DNA of 64,000 bases from Neofusicoccum parvum. Lineage: Eukaryota > Ascomycota > Dothideomycetes > Botryosphaeriales > Botryosphaeriaceae. This document shows, piece by piece, positions 45,855 through 55,908 of the stretch. Position 1 is the stretch's first letter. Every line of letters begins with the position of its first letter. The stretch covers positions 744,001-808,000 of the forward strand of contig CP087210.1 of the NCBI GenBank assembly GCA_020912385.1, written 5' to 3'. The notes below the pieces were generated by a model that saw nothing but the letters and a program-made list of their open reading frames with translations, was not told the origin of the DNA and ran no database searches. Both the position numbers and the translations under genes were made by a program.

Positions 45855-46929
45855 CTACGCAACAACATTCTGCTCCTTGCCGACGACCCAGCCCTCAACG
45901 TTTTCCTTCAGGATGCGCTGGTAGTTCTCCATTGTCTTCTCGCCGTACCACGCAACATGAGGGCTGACCGTCAGGTTCAACCCCCGCGGCTCCGGTCCCA
46001 GAAGTATGTTGTTGGCTGCCTCGCCGCCGCGGGCAGGCTCCTTCGCAAACACGTCGGTTGCTGCGCCGGCGATCTGGCCAGCGCGCAGGGCCTGCACCAG
46101 CGCCGCCTCGTCGACAATTCCGCCGCGCGACACGTTGATGAGCACTGCCTCGGGGCGCATCGTCGCGAACTCGGCGGTCGAAATCAGGTTCATCGTGTCC
46201 GGGGTGCGCGGCAGCGTCAGGACGACGGCGGTGGCCTTGGCGAGGGCGTCTTCGAACGACACGCGATCCGGCTGGGGCTTGCTGTCGCCCTTGCGTGCTG
46301 CGACCAGCACGCGCATGTCCAGCAGCCGGGCGAGGTGTGCGAACCGCTTGCCTGCGATCCGCCAGTCAGCACAGCTCTCCTCCGCGCCCGCGGCCCGGGT
46401 GTCCTCAGCACGCACCTATCGCGCCGTTCCCGAGGATTGCCACGACCTCCTCGCCGCAGTTCAGCGGCGCGCGGCCGGCAGCGCGCATGTGCGGCGTCAG
46501 GGTGTTGTTGGCCTCCCACTCGGTGCCGTCGCCCAGCGTGCCCACGCTCCGCTCGTGCATTATCAGCGTCCGGCGGCGGGCGGCGAAGTACATGCCCAGG
46601 GCGTGCTCGGCGACGCTCTGGACGTTCGCGTGGGCGCAGTTCATGACGCGGATGCCCCGCCTGCGGCAGGCGTCGAGGTCGATGCTGTCGGTGCCGGCGG
46701 CCATGACGGCGATCAGCTTGAGGTGCGGCGTCACCTCCGGCGACAGGGCAGCGGCATTGATGGGGGCGACGACGTTGATGACGATGGTGGCATCGCGGAT
46801 GCGTTCGTGCAGCTGGTGCGGCTCGGTGCGCTGGTGGACGGTGATGTCGTAGGTGTGCGGGTGCGGCAGCTCGAAGGCCGGCGTGGGCGTGTGCACTGCT
46901 TCGAGCGCGACAATGCGGTGGTGCACCAT
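45855..46929 (-). CDS. D-isomer-specific 2-hydroxyacid dehydrogenase
   Basis: Exons 46929-46416 and 46351-45855 with a 64-nt intron give 336 residues. Splicing creates the NAD-binding loop GNGAIGKRF (GxGxxG). N-terminal substrate-domain segments are VMAAGTDSIDL and NVQSVAEHALGMYFAARR. The catalytic Arg is in INVSRGGIVDEAAL, a Glu follows in the next strand, and the His is in SPHVAWYGEKT. The enzyme reduces a 2-keto acid to a D-2-hydroxy acid, or the reverse, with NAD(P)H. The substrate is not deducible; members act on glyoxylate, hydroxypyruvate or aromatic keto acids. It is divergent from the P450 at 47802. Confidence 0.93.
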
Positions 46930-47801
46930 GGCCGTCTGCGGATCTCAGGCTTGCAGCGTCCAGCTCCTGCGGGTTGATGGCGAGGTCGGTGCTATCGCAG
47001 CCGGATCCCACCCTTCGGTGTCGCGCTGCTCCCTCCCCCACTACTGATCATCTGAAGGGCGTAGAGCATGTACATGGCGCAGATCCACGCCCGCGGCGAC
47101 GCGCACCCACGTGACTCCGCTGACTGCGCAGCACTCAAACACCCGCGCGGTGGGACAGGATAGTCCAGCGGAAGAGTCGGCGCCGAAGAACGAGAAAGCT
47201 TCCCAATGAAATCAAACCAAGGCCAGGCGCGGAAGAGGCAGCTGCAAGGACAGGCAGTCTGCATGCAGGGCTGATAAGGCCGTTCCGATGATCGACCACC
47301 GCTTCCGCCCCCAATCTGCAACACCAAACTCACCAAACCACTATTGGCCCTGTCCTCCGACTGACGGCAGCTTGCACCGCGAGCCGCCCATTGCGCTCCG
47401 TCCGCGTTGGGGGCCATCTGGGACCCACGGCTCACAACGGGCATCGTGGAGCGGGGAAGACGAACCCGACGAATCACACCCGTCAAATACACATACTTTA
47501 CGGAGCAGTCTTCTTCTCCCCGATGCACGCAGGGCTCAGTCATCAGTTCTCGTGCAGGCCACGGACTCGTGTGTCTCCGGCCCTGCCCAGCTTCAGTAAT
47601 CCCTCCGACAGCCAGCCAATTGCACGCTGCGTCAAGCTTTTCGATATGCCATCCACATGCTTCGCTAATGCGTCAGCCCCACGGTGCGCATCTGTCAGGG
47701 CTTCAGCACATGTCATTAAGTCTAGCTCGCCACAAATCTTGCGTGTCCGCTCGTTCCTGGCCCGCCAGTCTCCTTCCCTCAATTGAAAGCGTGGTGGCAT
47801 T
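46930..47801. promoter_or_regulatory. Shared upstream region of the 2-hydroxyacid dehydrogenase and P450 genes
   Basis: 872 bp between divergent starts; no gene is seen. Control elements for both genes are expected but none is recognisable. Confidence 0.45.
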
Positions 47802-49609
47802 ATGGCTCCCATTTCACTTGCCGTCTCTGCTGTCCTCTTGCTAGTCCTGGTCCAGACATGGCGTGTTGTGTACCGGCTTCTGTTCCACCCGCTTGCCTCG
47901 GTCCCAGGTACCAAGCTTGCCGCAGCCACCACGTTGTGGCAGTTCTACTGGGATGCAGTGCGCGGAGGAAAGATGGTGTTCAGATTGGAAGAGATGCACC
48001 AGAAATACGGTATCCACCAGACCCAACCACGGTTCCATACAGCCTCTTACTATCTCTCAAGGCCCTATCATTCGCATCGGCCCCAATGAGGTCCATATCT
48101 CAGATCCAGCATACTGGGACGTGCTTTACAACAGCACCAACAAGCTCGACAAGCATGGGCCCTTCTACTGCTTCGATGGCTCTTTCAACGCCACCGGCGG
48201 TGCGTCTTACACCTCTCCGCCCTCTGCAGCTGCGCTGACCGTCAAAGTCACAACTGTACAACACGAAGTGCATCGCAAGCGGCGTGGAGCCATGAACAAG
48301 TTCCTCAGCGCTGCCAATGTCTCAAAGCTCGAGCCACAGGTTCAGGTGTTTCTCAAGAAGATGCTGGACAGGTTCGATGAGATTGGCCGAGCCGGAGAGC
48401 CATGCGATTGTTTCAACGCTTTCCGAAGCTTGACTATGGACGTCATTTCCATCTTTACCGAACGAAACCCGCGGAACAATCTCGATGAACCCGACTTTGC
48501 CCGGGAAATGCATCGAAATTTGAGAACGGCGGCAAGCAGCATCAGCTGGCAGAGATTCGTCCCGATAATGACCCTCATGGATGTTGTTCCTCTGTCGGTT
48601 TGGAGGTTCATTGACCCCGAGATCGCCAAACTCATTGTGAAGAGAGAGGTCAGCAACCCGACAGGATGAAAGAGGTCTACTACTGACATCTTCCCTCAGG
48701 ATCTGCGAGATCAGGCACGTGCTGCAGTAGCGAGCAAGGGAGCTTCCCCATCCGGATCGCCGTCCATGATGGACACGGTAAGTCGTTCTTTGCCTCTGTC
48801 ACTGTCAAGATCCATGCCTAATTCATCATCAGATCGTTACATCCGACCTGCTTTCGCCAGAGGACAAGACTGCAGGGCGCATAGCTTTTGAAGCAGAAAT
48901 GGTTCGCCTGGAGCAACGACCAGATCCTTTGTCCAAAAGCTGATGAAACCAGGTCCTTGGAGCCGGAACAGAAACGACCAGCAATTCGCTTGCCGTCCTG
49001 GTCTTCCACGTCCTCGCGAACCAGAGAATCTACCAGCGCCTTCGGGACGAGGTGGTCTCTTGCTCTGATGTGCCGCGGGACGCTTTGGTCAATTTCCGCA
49101 CGCTTGACAAATTGCCATACCTCCAAGCGGTCATACAAGAGACCCTACGTGTGGCATCCCCGGTCTCTGGCCGGCTCCCACGCGTAAACCCCACAAGCCC
49201 GATGACCTACACAACGCCAGGGCCGCATACCAAGACATTCACATTCCCGCCCGGCACAATCATGTCCATGTCCCAGCGCGACCTGCACAACAACCCCGAC
49301 ATATTCCCCGAGCCCGAGAAGTTCATTCCCGAGCGCTGGCTGCCAACAACCGACCCCACATGCGCCGTCAGTCCCGAGCACCGCAAGATCATGGACAAGT
49401 ACTTCGTCCCGTTTAGTAAGGGTAGCAGGAATTGCGTGGGGCTGGAACTGGCCAAGCAAGAGATCGGTCTCACCGTCGGAAATCTTTTCCGCAGGTTCGA
49501 CATGGAGATTTACGAGACGACTGAACGGGACGTTGAGATGGCGCACGACTGGTTCGCCCCGTTCGGCCCTGCAGACAGCGAAGGCGTGAGGTTCAAGATT
49601 AGATACTGA
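47802..49609 (+). CDS. Cytochrome P450 monooxygenase with six exons
   Basis: Proposed exons: 47802-48009, 48062-48199, 48248-48648, 48700-48777, 48833-48901 and 48953-49609, giving 516 residues. An N-terminal anchor is followed by the HPLASVPGTKLA hinge. The I-helix is VLGAGTETTSNS, made only after the last intron is removed. The ExxR is ETLRV, the PERF-type motif PEKFIPERWL and the heme loop FSKGSRNCVGLEL. The 48-nt intron at 48200-48247 contains no stop and is inferred because the retained residues interrupt a conserved region before HRKRRGAMN. The N-terminal half resembles trichodiene-oxygenase-like fungal P450s; substrate unknown. Only 25 nt separate its stop from that of the convergent SDR. 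Confidence 0.9.
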
Positions 49610-49634
49610 GGAAGCTCTACTCGGGCCTCTCCCC

Positions 49635-50718
49635 CTAACAATTCTCTGTCCACGGAGCGTTCCCTGGCAACAGCCTCCTCTGCCCTTCATCCACATTCTT
49701 ACTGAGCTCTTCGCCCATCCAGATTGGCTGGCTCTCGTGTATCTTGTCTTCGAATTCTGTAATGTTGTTTCCAGCCACGAAGAAAGACTTGCCGTTGACA
49801 TTGGTTCTCACCACTGGCAACAAGAGGGCGCGGCCTACTCCGTCGGGCATGTTGGCCGGAAGCCCCCACTCCCGTTGCCAAATTCCGTCGAGGTCTTTGG
49901 TCATGGCGGTGGCAGTCATCCACGGTGCCACCATATTCACAGTCTCGACCCAGTCAGTTCTTATGCATGCCTCGCATTGGCCGGGCGGATGACTTACGAT
50001 GTTCCTGTTCACAAGCTGGGACCGCAGTGAGCGCATGAACCCAAGGACACCCGCTTTGGAGGCGCAGTACAGGTGCAGCGGCGGGGTGTCGAGAAAGCTC
50101 GCTGCTGAGCCGGTCAGCACGATCTGGCAGCGCGTGTCTGGCCACTTCGCAAAATAATGCACCGCGCATTTGACGGCGTACACCATGCCGGTGAGGTTGA
50201 CGTCGAGAAGCTTCAGGTCCGGGGGCAGCAGCTTGCCGGTCTTGCTGTCGATCTCGTCTCTGAAGATGTCTTCCTTGTTGATGCCAGCGTTCGAGAGCAC
50301 GGCGTGTATGATTCCGAACGCCTTCCATGCTGCCTGGAAGAGCTCGAGCACGTCGTCCCAGGAAGAGACGTCGCATCGCCGGAAAAGCACTCGTCTGCAC
50401 GGCGGGGTGTCTTAGCTTTGCAGTGTTCCACGCGCCTGGTCGCGAGGGAGATCTGACTCTTTTAACTCAGCCGCGAAGGCTTGTCCTTCGGTCTGGTTCC
50501 AGTCGCCAATCGCAACGTTCGCGCCATTGCCTAAAACAGAAACATCAGCACAGGGCGCAGGGCGCAGGGCGCAGGGCGCAGGGCATGCGTCGCGATGCTT
50601 GCTCACTGTGCGCAAGCTTGACCGTCTCATATCCAATCCCGCTCGCAGCCCCGATGATGAGGATGGTTTTCCCTTTAAGCTCCGCGAGCTCCGAGTCGTT
50701 GAACGAGTACGTCGTCAT
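49635..50718 (-). CDS. Short-chain dehydrogenase/reductase (second)
   Basis: Exons 50718-50607, 50530-50458, 50394-49998 and 49943-49635 give 296 residues. The cofactor motif is GAASGIGYE after ILIIG. GDWNQTEG ends beta 2 and its Asp suggests NAD. The catalytic elements are LSNAG, the Ser in IVLTGSAAS and YCASK. The last intron is 54 nt and lacks a stop, but its removal restores RNI-TVNMVAPWMT, the usual SDR sequence; its acceptor is GAG. The second intron starts GTCAGA. The first intron carries a heptamer tandem repeat at 50551-50585. The C-terminal extension after ITEFED is longer than in minimal SDRs. It is divergent from the P450 at 51171. Confidence 0.88.
50551..50585. repeat. Heptamer tandem repeat (CAGGGCG, about 5 units) inside an SDR intron
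   Basis: Five near-perfect units of CAGGGCG fill the middle of the first intron of the SDR gene. Copy number should not change the protein. Confidence 0.9.
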
Positions 50719-51170
50719 GGTGGATGCAGGACAGACGCTCGAGCCGCCAGCCCTAGATGATTTGGCTCGGGGCGTGCAGGTCAACCCAGACGGCCGTTGG
50801 ATCTGCTGAAGTACGAGCCCGCGTCTCCACTTTCTGTCGACTCCTCTGAATAGCCGGCCTGCCGGGCTAGATTCATCGTGCTAGAGCGCCCGCGCGCGAA
50901 TGTGGGGCCAAATTGACTCCAGACGCCACACCGCAACACCGCGGAGGCAGGTCTCCACAGAGTCGCAGCCCGTCTGAACCCCGCAAACACTTCCCCATGT
51001 TCCCCGCATCTTCCCCAAATCTTGCAAAACTCTATGCGCAGCCTGCCGGCCACTGCAGCAAGGCATGGCTCGCGTTCAAGTACTAGCTGGAGTCCTTTCT
51101 CCAAACCAGGCGCCACCGCACTACCGACGACTGCATTTTTCCTGTTTCGTCTGATTGTTTACCGGCCGCC
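50719..51170. promoter_or_regulatory. Shared 452-bp promoter of the divergent SDR and P450 genes
   Basis: No gene lies between the two ATGs. The short distance suggests shared control. No specific operator was identified. Confidence 0.5.
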
Positions 51171-52829
51171 ATGCTGGACGCCATAGACATCCCTCCCCCG
51201 TTTGCAACGCTCGCAGCAATCGTCATCCTCACCGCCGCGTACTTCGGCATCGGGTCATACCGCTGGCACCGCAAGTACAAACTCCCCCCGACCATCGCCG
51301 GCGCCGTCCCCATCTTCGGCAACCTCTTCCAGACACCCAGCTCCGGCCATGGCCCCTGGGCGCGCGAGCAGGCGCTCAAGTACGGCGAGATGTTCACGGT
51401 CAAGTTCGGGCTCACGACCTGGGTCTTCCTCAACAGCTCCAAGCACGTGCGGGCGCTGATGGAGCGGCGGGCCAACATCTACTGCTCGCGGCCGCCGTTC
51501 CCGTTCACGGGCGACATCATGTCGTCCGGGTGCCGCATGGTGCTCATGCCGTACAGCGAGCGGTGGCGGGCGGTGCGGAAGGTCATGCACAACATCCTGT
51601 CGACGCGGCAGCGCGACACCTTCAAGCCGTACCAGGACCTGGAGAGCCGGCACCTGCTGTGGGACTACCTGCACCACCCGGCGCGCTGGTTCAGCGCCAA
51701 CGCCCGCTACTCCAACAGCGTCATCATGAGCGTCGTCTTCGGCAAGCGCATGGACCTCGACAACCCGCACACCGCCGAGCTCATGGACACCATCGAGATG
51801 TTCCTCGGCAACCAGCAGCCCGGCACCAACATCGTCGACGCCTTCCCCATCCTGGCCCGCATCCTGCCGGCCCCGCTGCAGTGGTGGCGCGCCCGGGGCA
51901 AGCGGTACTACGAGTTCACGCGCGGTGTGTACAAGCGCGAGCTCGAGGCCATCAAGGCGCGCATGGCGGCGGGCACGCAGCGCGACTGCTTCGCAAAGGA
52001 CTTCCTGGAGACGAAGGAGGCGCAGGACTTTGGCGAGACCCAGACGCTGTTCGTGCTGGGCACGCTCATGGAGGCCGGCACCGACACGTCCCGGCTGACC
52101 GTCATCGACATCGTCGCCGGCGCCGCCGCCTACCCGGACTGGGTGGCGAGGGCGCGCGCCCAGCTGGACGCCGTGTGCGGCGCGCGCGCGGAGCGGCTGC
52201 CCGGCTGGGACGACAGGGACCGCCTGCCGTACATCACCGCCGTCGTCAAGGAGGGCTTCCGCTGGCGCCCGAACATCGCCGAGATGGGCGTGCCGACGAG
52301 CTTGATCAGGGACGACGAGTACGAGGGATACAGGTTCCCGGCTGGGACGGTGTTTACGTGGAACGCGTGGGCGCTGGCGCTGGATCCAGAGGAATATCCC
52401 GAGCCAGAGCGCTTCTGGCCGGATAGGTTCTTGAACGAGGACTTGAACAACCCGATGAAAGGGCACTGGGGATTTGGTCCTGGTAAGCTGCACGGGAGGG
52501 GGCTGCAACTTGTGGATCGAGCATTCGGCTGACGCGCCACAGGTCGACGTGTATGTGTGGGCTGGAACGTCGGCGAGATGAACGTCTGGATCGCCATTGC
52601 CAGGCTGCTCTACTGCTTCGACTTCGAGGAGGATCCGGTAAGACGAGGCCCACTTCCACGCTCCGCAGATCGCTGATCAGTGTTCCAGAACGAGCCAATC
52701 GACACTATGAACATTCCACAGCTGAACAAAGGGAAGGCGCCGTTCAAGGTCAACATTAAGCCGAGGAGTGAAGAACATGCGGATCTGATTCGGCGCGATT
52801 GTGCTTCAGCCGTTGATACCAAGTACTGA
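51171..52829 (+). CDS. Cytochrome P450 monooxygenase with three exons
   Basis: Exons 51171-52482, 52543-52637 and 52689-52829 give 515 residues. The anchor is at residues 9-27, followed by KYKLPPTIAGAVPIFGNLF. The I-helix motif is MEAGTDTSR, the ExxR is EGFRW and PERF-like is PERFWPDRFL. The heme loop FGPGRRVCVGWN exists only after the first intron (60 nt) is removed, and it ends in the axial Cys. Its layout resembles the N-terminal part of the P450 at 24504 (same clan) more than that at 47802. The start lies in a good context (GGCCGCCATGCTG). Substrate unknown; neighbours suggest a shared pathway with the SDR and MFS genes. Confidence 0.93.
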
Positions 52830-53498
52830 TGCTTCGTTTGTAGCGCTTGGAGGTCTCTTTTCGGAAGTTGAGAGTTTTCCGTAGATGCAGCGCACGAGAA
52901 CACGAATGCACACTGCATGATTTATGGTCTCTATGATGAGAGAGCAATAACGACGATCGCAAAATTCCAGGACAGGACGCAGATCAGCCGCAATAAGAGG
53001 CATTGTCGTTTCTCCTTCCTTTTGCACGCATATAGCCGGAGTATTGCAGGCAGTGAGCAGGTTTAAGCTTAACGCACGAGCAGGGGCACGCGAAGGAGCG
53101 GACGGACAAGGCCCACGACTGGTGCATCCCCACATTTCACCCCATGTTCAGCCCCAGCTTCCAAGGCGGCCAAGCACGGACGTTATCTCTGGGTTTCAGA
53201 GATGCATCGACCAAAAGGGGGCACCCAAGAAACGGTGCGGGGAGAACAGCTGGCGCAAAAACACGGCTGGTTCCGTGCAACCCCAGACTTCCCCAACCGT
53301 TCCCCAGGTTTGACCCCATTGCGCCTCTGGCCTGCCTCGCGTTCCAGAACTGCCGCCGACTGCCGGACCCCTTGGGCCTGACCGCACATATAGCCCATTC
53401 GCCGAAGTACATGAATGACGCTTGAGCCCTGCAGTTTGTGCAAGTGAAGCGGCAGCCCCAGCTCTCCGGGCCATTCGTCACACCTTCTACCAGCGAAA
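52830..53498. other. Intergenic between the P450 and MFS genes
   Basis: No gene is recognised. ACATATAG near 53385 could be a TATA element of the MFS gene. Overlapping ORFs on the minus strand (53137-54067) are shadows. Confidence 0.45.
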
Positions 53499-55351
53499 AT
53501 GGGTTTCCTCGGCGTCCTCGAGGACAAACACCTCCTCCACGTGCCCGCGACGGTCGTGCTCGATGAGCGGCCGGCCCAGGAGAACGACCCGGGCCGGGGC
53601 GAAGGGCTGAAGCACGGCACAGGCAGGCACTCACACATCGTGCTTGTGCCCCAGCCGTAAGCACTATGCAGCGGGAGATGGGCGGTCCGCAGAACGCTTG
53701 CGCTGACGATCTTGCTAGCTCCGACGACCCGAACGACCCGCTCAACTTCTCGCCGACGAAGAAGCTGACCATGATGCTCATCGTTGGCATGGGAGCGATT
53801 CTGTATGCCGCCACCATTGGTGAGTTTCTGTGTGCAGATCTCTTCGTCCTCCGCTAATGGATTGCAGCTCCGCTTCTGAGCCCTGGCCTCGTTGTTATTG
53901 CCATGGAGTTCCAACGTCCTATTGGAGACATCACTGTCATCTCCGGCTACCGTAAGCGTGAACTTCCCTACCGTGTGGCCGTGACTGACACGACGCAGTG
54001 CTTCTGGTCGTGGGAGCGACCGGTCCTTTCGTGTCTGCCTGCTCACGCAAATGGGGCAAGCGGCCAATGTTTCTGATCTCGTCGCTGTTCGGCCTCGTTG
54101 GGACCATCATAGGCTCTTGTGCCAACACATACGACACTCTCCTCACAGCTCGCATTGTGCAAGGCTTCAGCATCTCGGCCTTCGAGAGTCTGATCATCTC
54201 GATGATTGGCGACATGTACTTTGTGCACGAGCGCGGCTACTTCATGGCCATGACGCAGTTCGTGCTGGGGGCTGCGTCGAACTTCTCGGCCGTCATCTGC
54301 GGGCCCATCACTGCAAATCTGGGGTGGAAGTACCTGTTCCACATCTTCGTAAGTCGGCCGTCCGCGCCGCCCACGCGCCTCGCCACTGACACGCGGCTCG
54401 CAGATCCCGTTCGCGGCGGTCGAGTGCGTCATGCTGTTCCTCTTCGTCCCGGAGACGCAGTTCAACCGCGACCGGCGCTACGAGCTGGACGAGATCTCCG
54501 AGGACGGGGCGCAGGTCACGCAGGAGAAGAAGGAGAGCCAGCACATCGAGGCACTCGAGCCGTCGCGCCCCTCGATCCCGCCGGCCAAGACGTTCTGGCA
54601 GCAGACGGCCGTCTTCACGGGCACGTACTCGAACGACAACTTCCTGCAGCTGGTGATCGCGCCGTTCGCGGTGTGCCTCAACGTGGCGATCCTGTGGATC
54701 GTCATCGTCAGCGGCATGTCGGTGGCCTTCTACGTGGCGCAGTCGTACGTGATGGCGCAGATCTTCTCGGCGCCGCCGTACCTGCTCACGGCGTCGGGGG
54801 TCGGCTACCTGTCGATGGGCCCGTTCATCGGCGGGCTGCTGGGGGCGGTGTTCATGGGGGTGGTCAGCGACCCGCTGATCGGGTGGGCGTCGCGGCGCAA
54901 CGGCGGCGTGTACGAGCCCGAGTACCGGCTGCTGTGCATGCTGCCCGGGGTGCTGTCGGGGCTGGGGCTGATGCTGTTCGGGCACCTGTGCGAGCGGCAG
55001 GCGAGCTACTACGTGACGGCGACGGTGCACGGCATCGACCTGTTCGGCATCCTGTGCATCGCCATCGCGTCGTCGGCGTACGGCATCGACGCGTACCGCG
55101 ACATGTCGTCGGAGATCTTCATCATCGGCATGGTGTTCAAGAACTTTGTGTTCTACGGGTTCAGCTACTTCGTCAACGACTGGACGGCGACGGCGGGGCC
55201 GGCCCAGGTGTTCTACGTGTTCGGCGGCATCGCGTTTGCCATGGTGGTGTCGACGCCGCCGCTGTTCATCTGGGGCAAGCGGTACCGCAGCCACTGGCAC
55301 CGCCACAACCTGCTGGAGAAGCTGCACATCAAGACGCACGCCGAGATGTGA
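53499..55351 (+). CDS. MFS transporter, HOL1-like / drug:H+ antiporter type
   Basis: Exons 53499-53656, 53719-53819, 53868-53951, 53999-54348 and 54404-55351 give 546 residues. The cytosolic N-terminus ends in LVPQPSDDPNDPLNF, a hallmark of this fungal MFS group, and is joined by the first splice. Transmembrane segments follow from KKLTMMLIVGMGAILYAATI. Motif A-like sequence is SRKWGKRPMF. TARIVQGFSISAFES and ANLGWKYLFHIF also fit. A central acidic loop precedes the C-terminal half, which begins FFWQ-type (KTFWQQTAVFTG). It should move small molecules across the plasma membrane. Substrate unknown, but neighbours suggest export or uptake of a pathway compound. Confidence 0.92.
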
Positions 55352-55908
55352 GCCGGGCAGGCGGAGCAAGGGGCTGCGGCGGGGGGTGGCATCGTGTTTC
55401 CAGCGTCCAGTGTCAGTTCAGTGTCAGTGTCAGTGCCAGTGTAGTGTAGGACGAGCAGCCGCACAGCCGCAGCAGTAGCAATCGATGGTGCCATGACTCG
55501 CCCGGCAGCACCAAGACGATGACCAGCGGCGTGTGGGGTAGGAATGCGGGGGCGCGCCACAGGCAGACCTGCGGGCCTAAGCGTACGGACGTAACAAGCT
55601 TCACCACCGCGTTGCACAACACCACGGTCCGCTGCGTGTGCGCTGGCCTGCCTCCGCCCGGGACGTGCAATCGCGTCCAGCGGCCGCGGCCCGCCAGCCC
55701 AAGCGTCAGCGCCGTCGCTGGGCCCGGCGGCCGCGCGATTGGCTTTCTGGCGGCAGCCCTGAGCCGAGGCATCCAGGCGCCCGCAATCGCCAGGCAGCGA
55801 GAGCTCCGCAGGATCCACCGCTGCCGTTATTGCGGCCATGTCTGCTGCTTCCGCTCCTCCTCGTCACCACTCTCCGCTGCGAGCTCTGCGGCCTGCCTGC
55901 GAAGCAAC
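55352..55908. other. Intergenic with a CAGTGT-type tandem repeat
   Basis: At 55406-55447, imperfect units of CAGTGT(CAGTGT) alternate with CAGTTC and CAGTGC. The rest is the FAT1 promoter side; no other gene is recognised. Confidence 0.5.

Noticed and set aside
51255..52508. 417-codon ORF on the minus strand
   Set aside because: It is the antisense shadow of the P450 at 51171-52829; it has Arg/Val/Gly-rich composition and no domain.
54308..55369. 353-codon ORF on the minus strand
   Set aside because: It shadows the MFS transporter; His/Arg/Val-rich with no hydrophobic or domain pattern.
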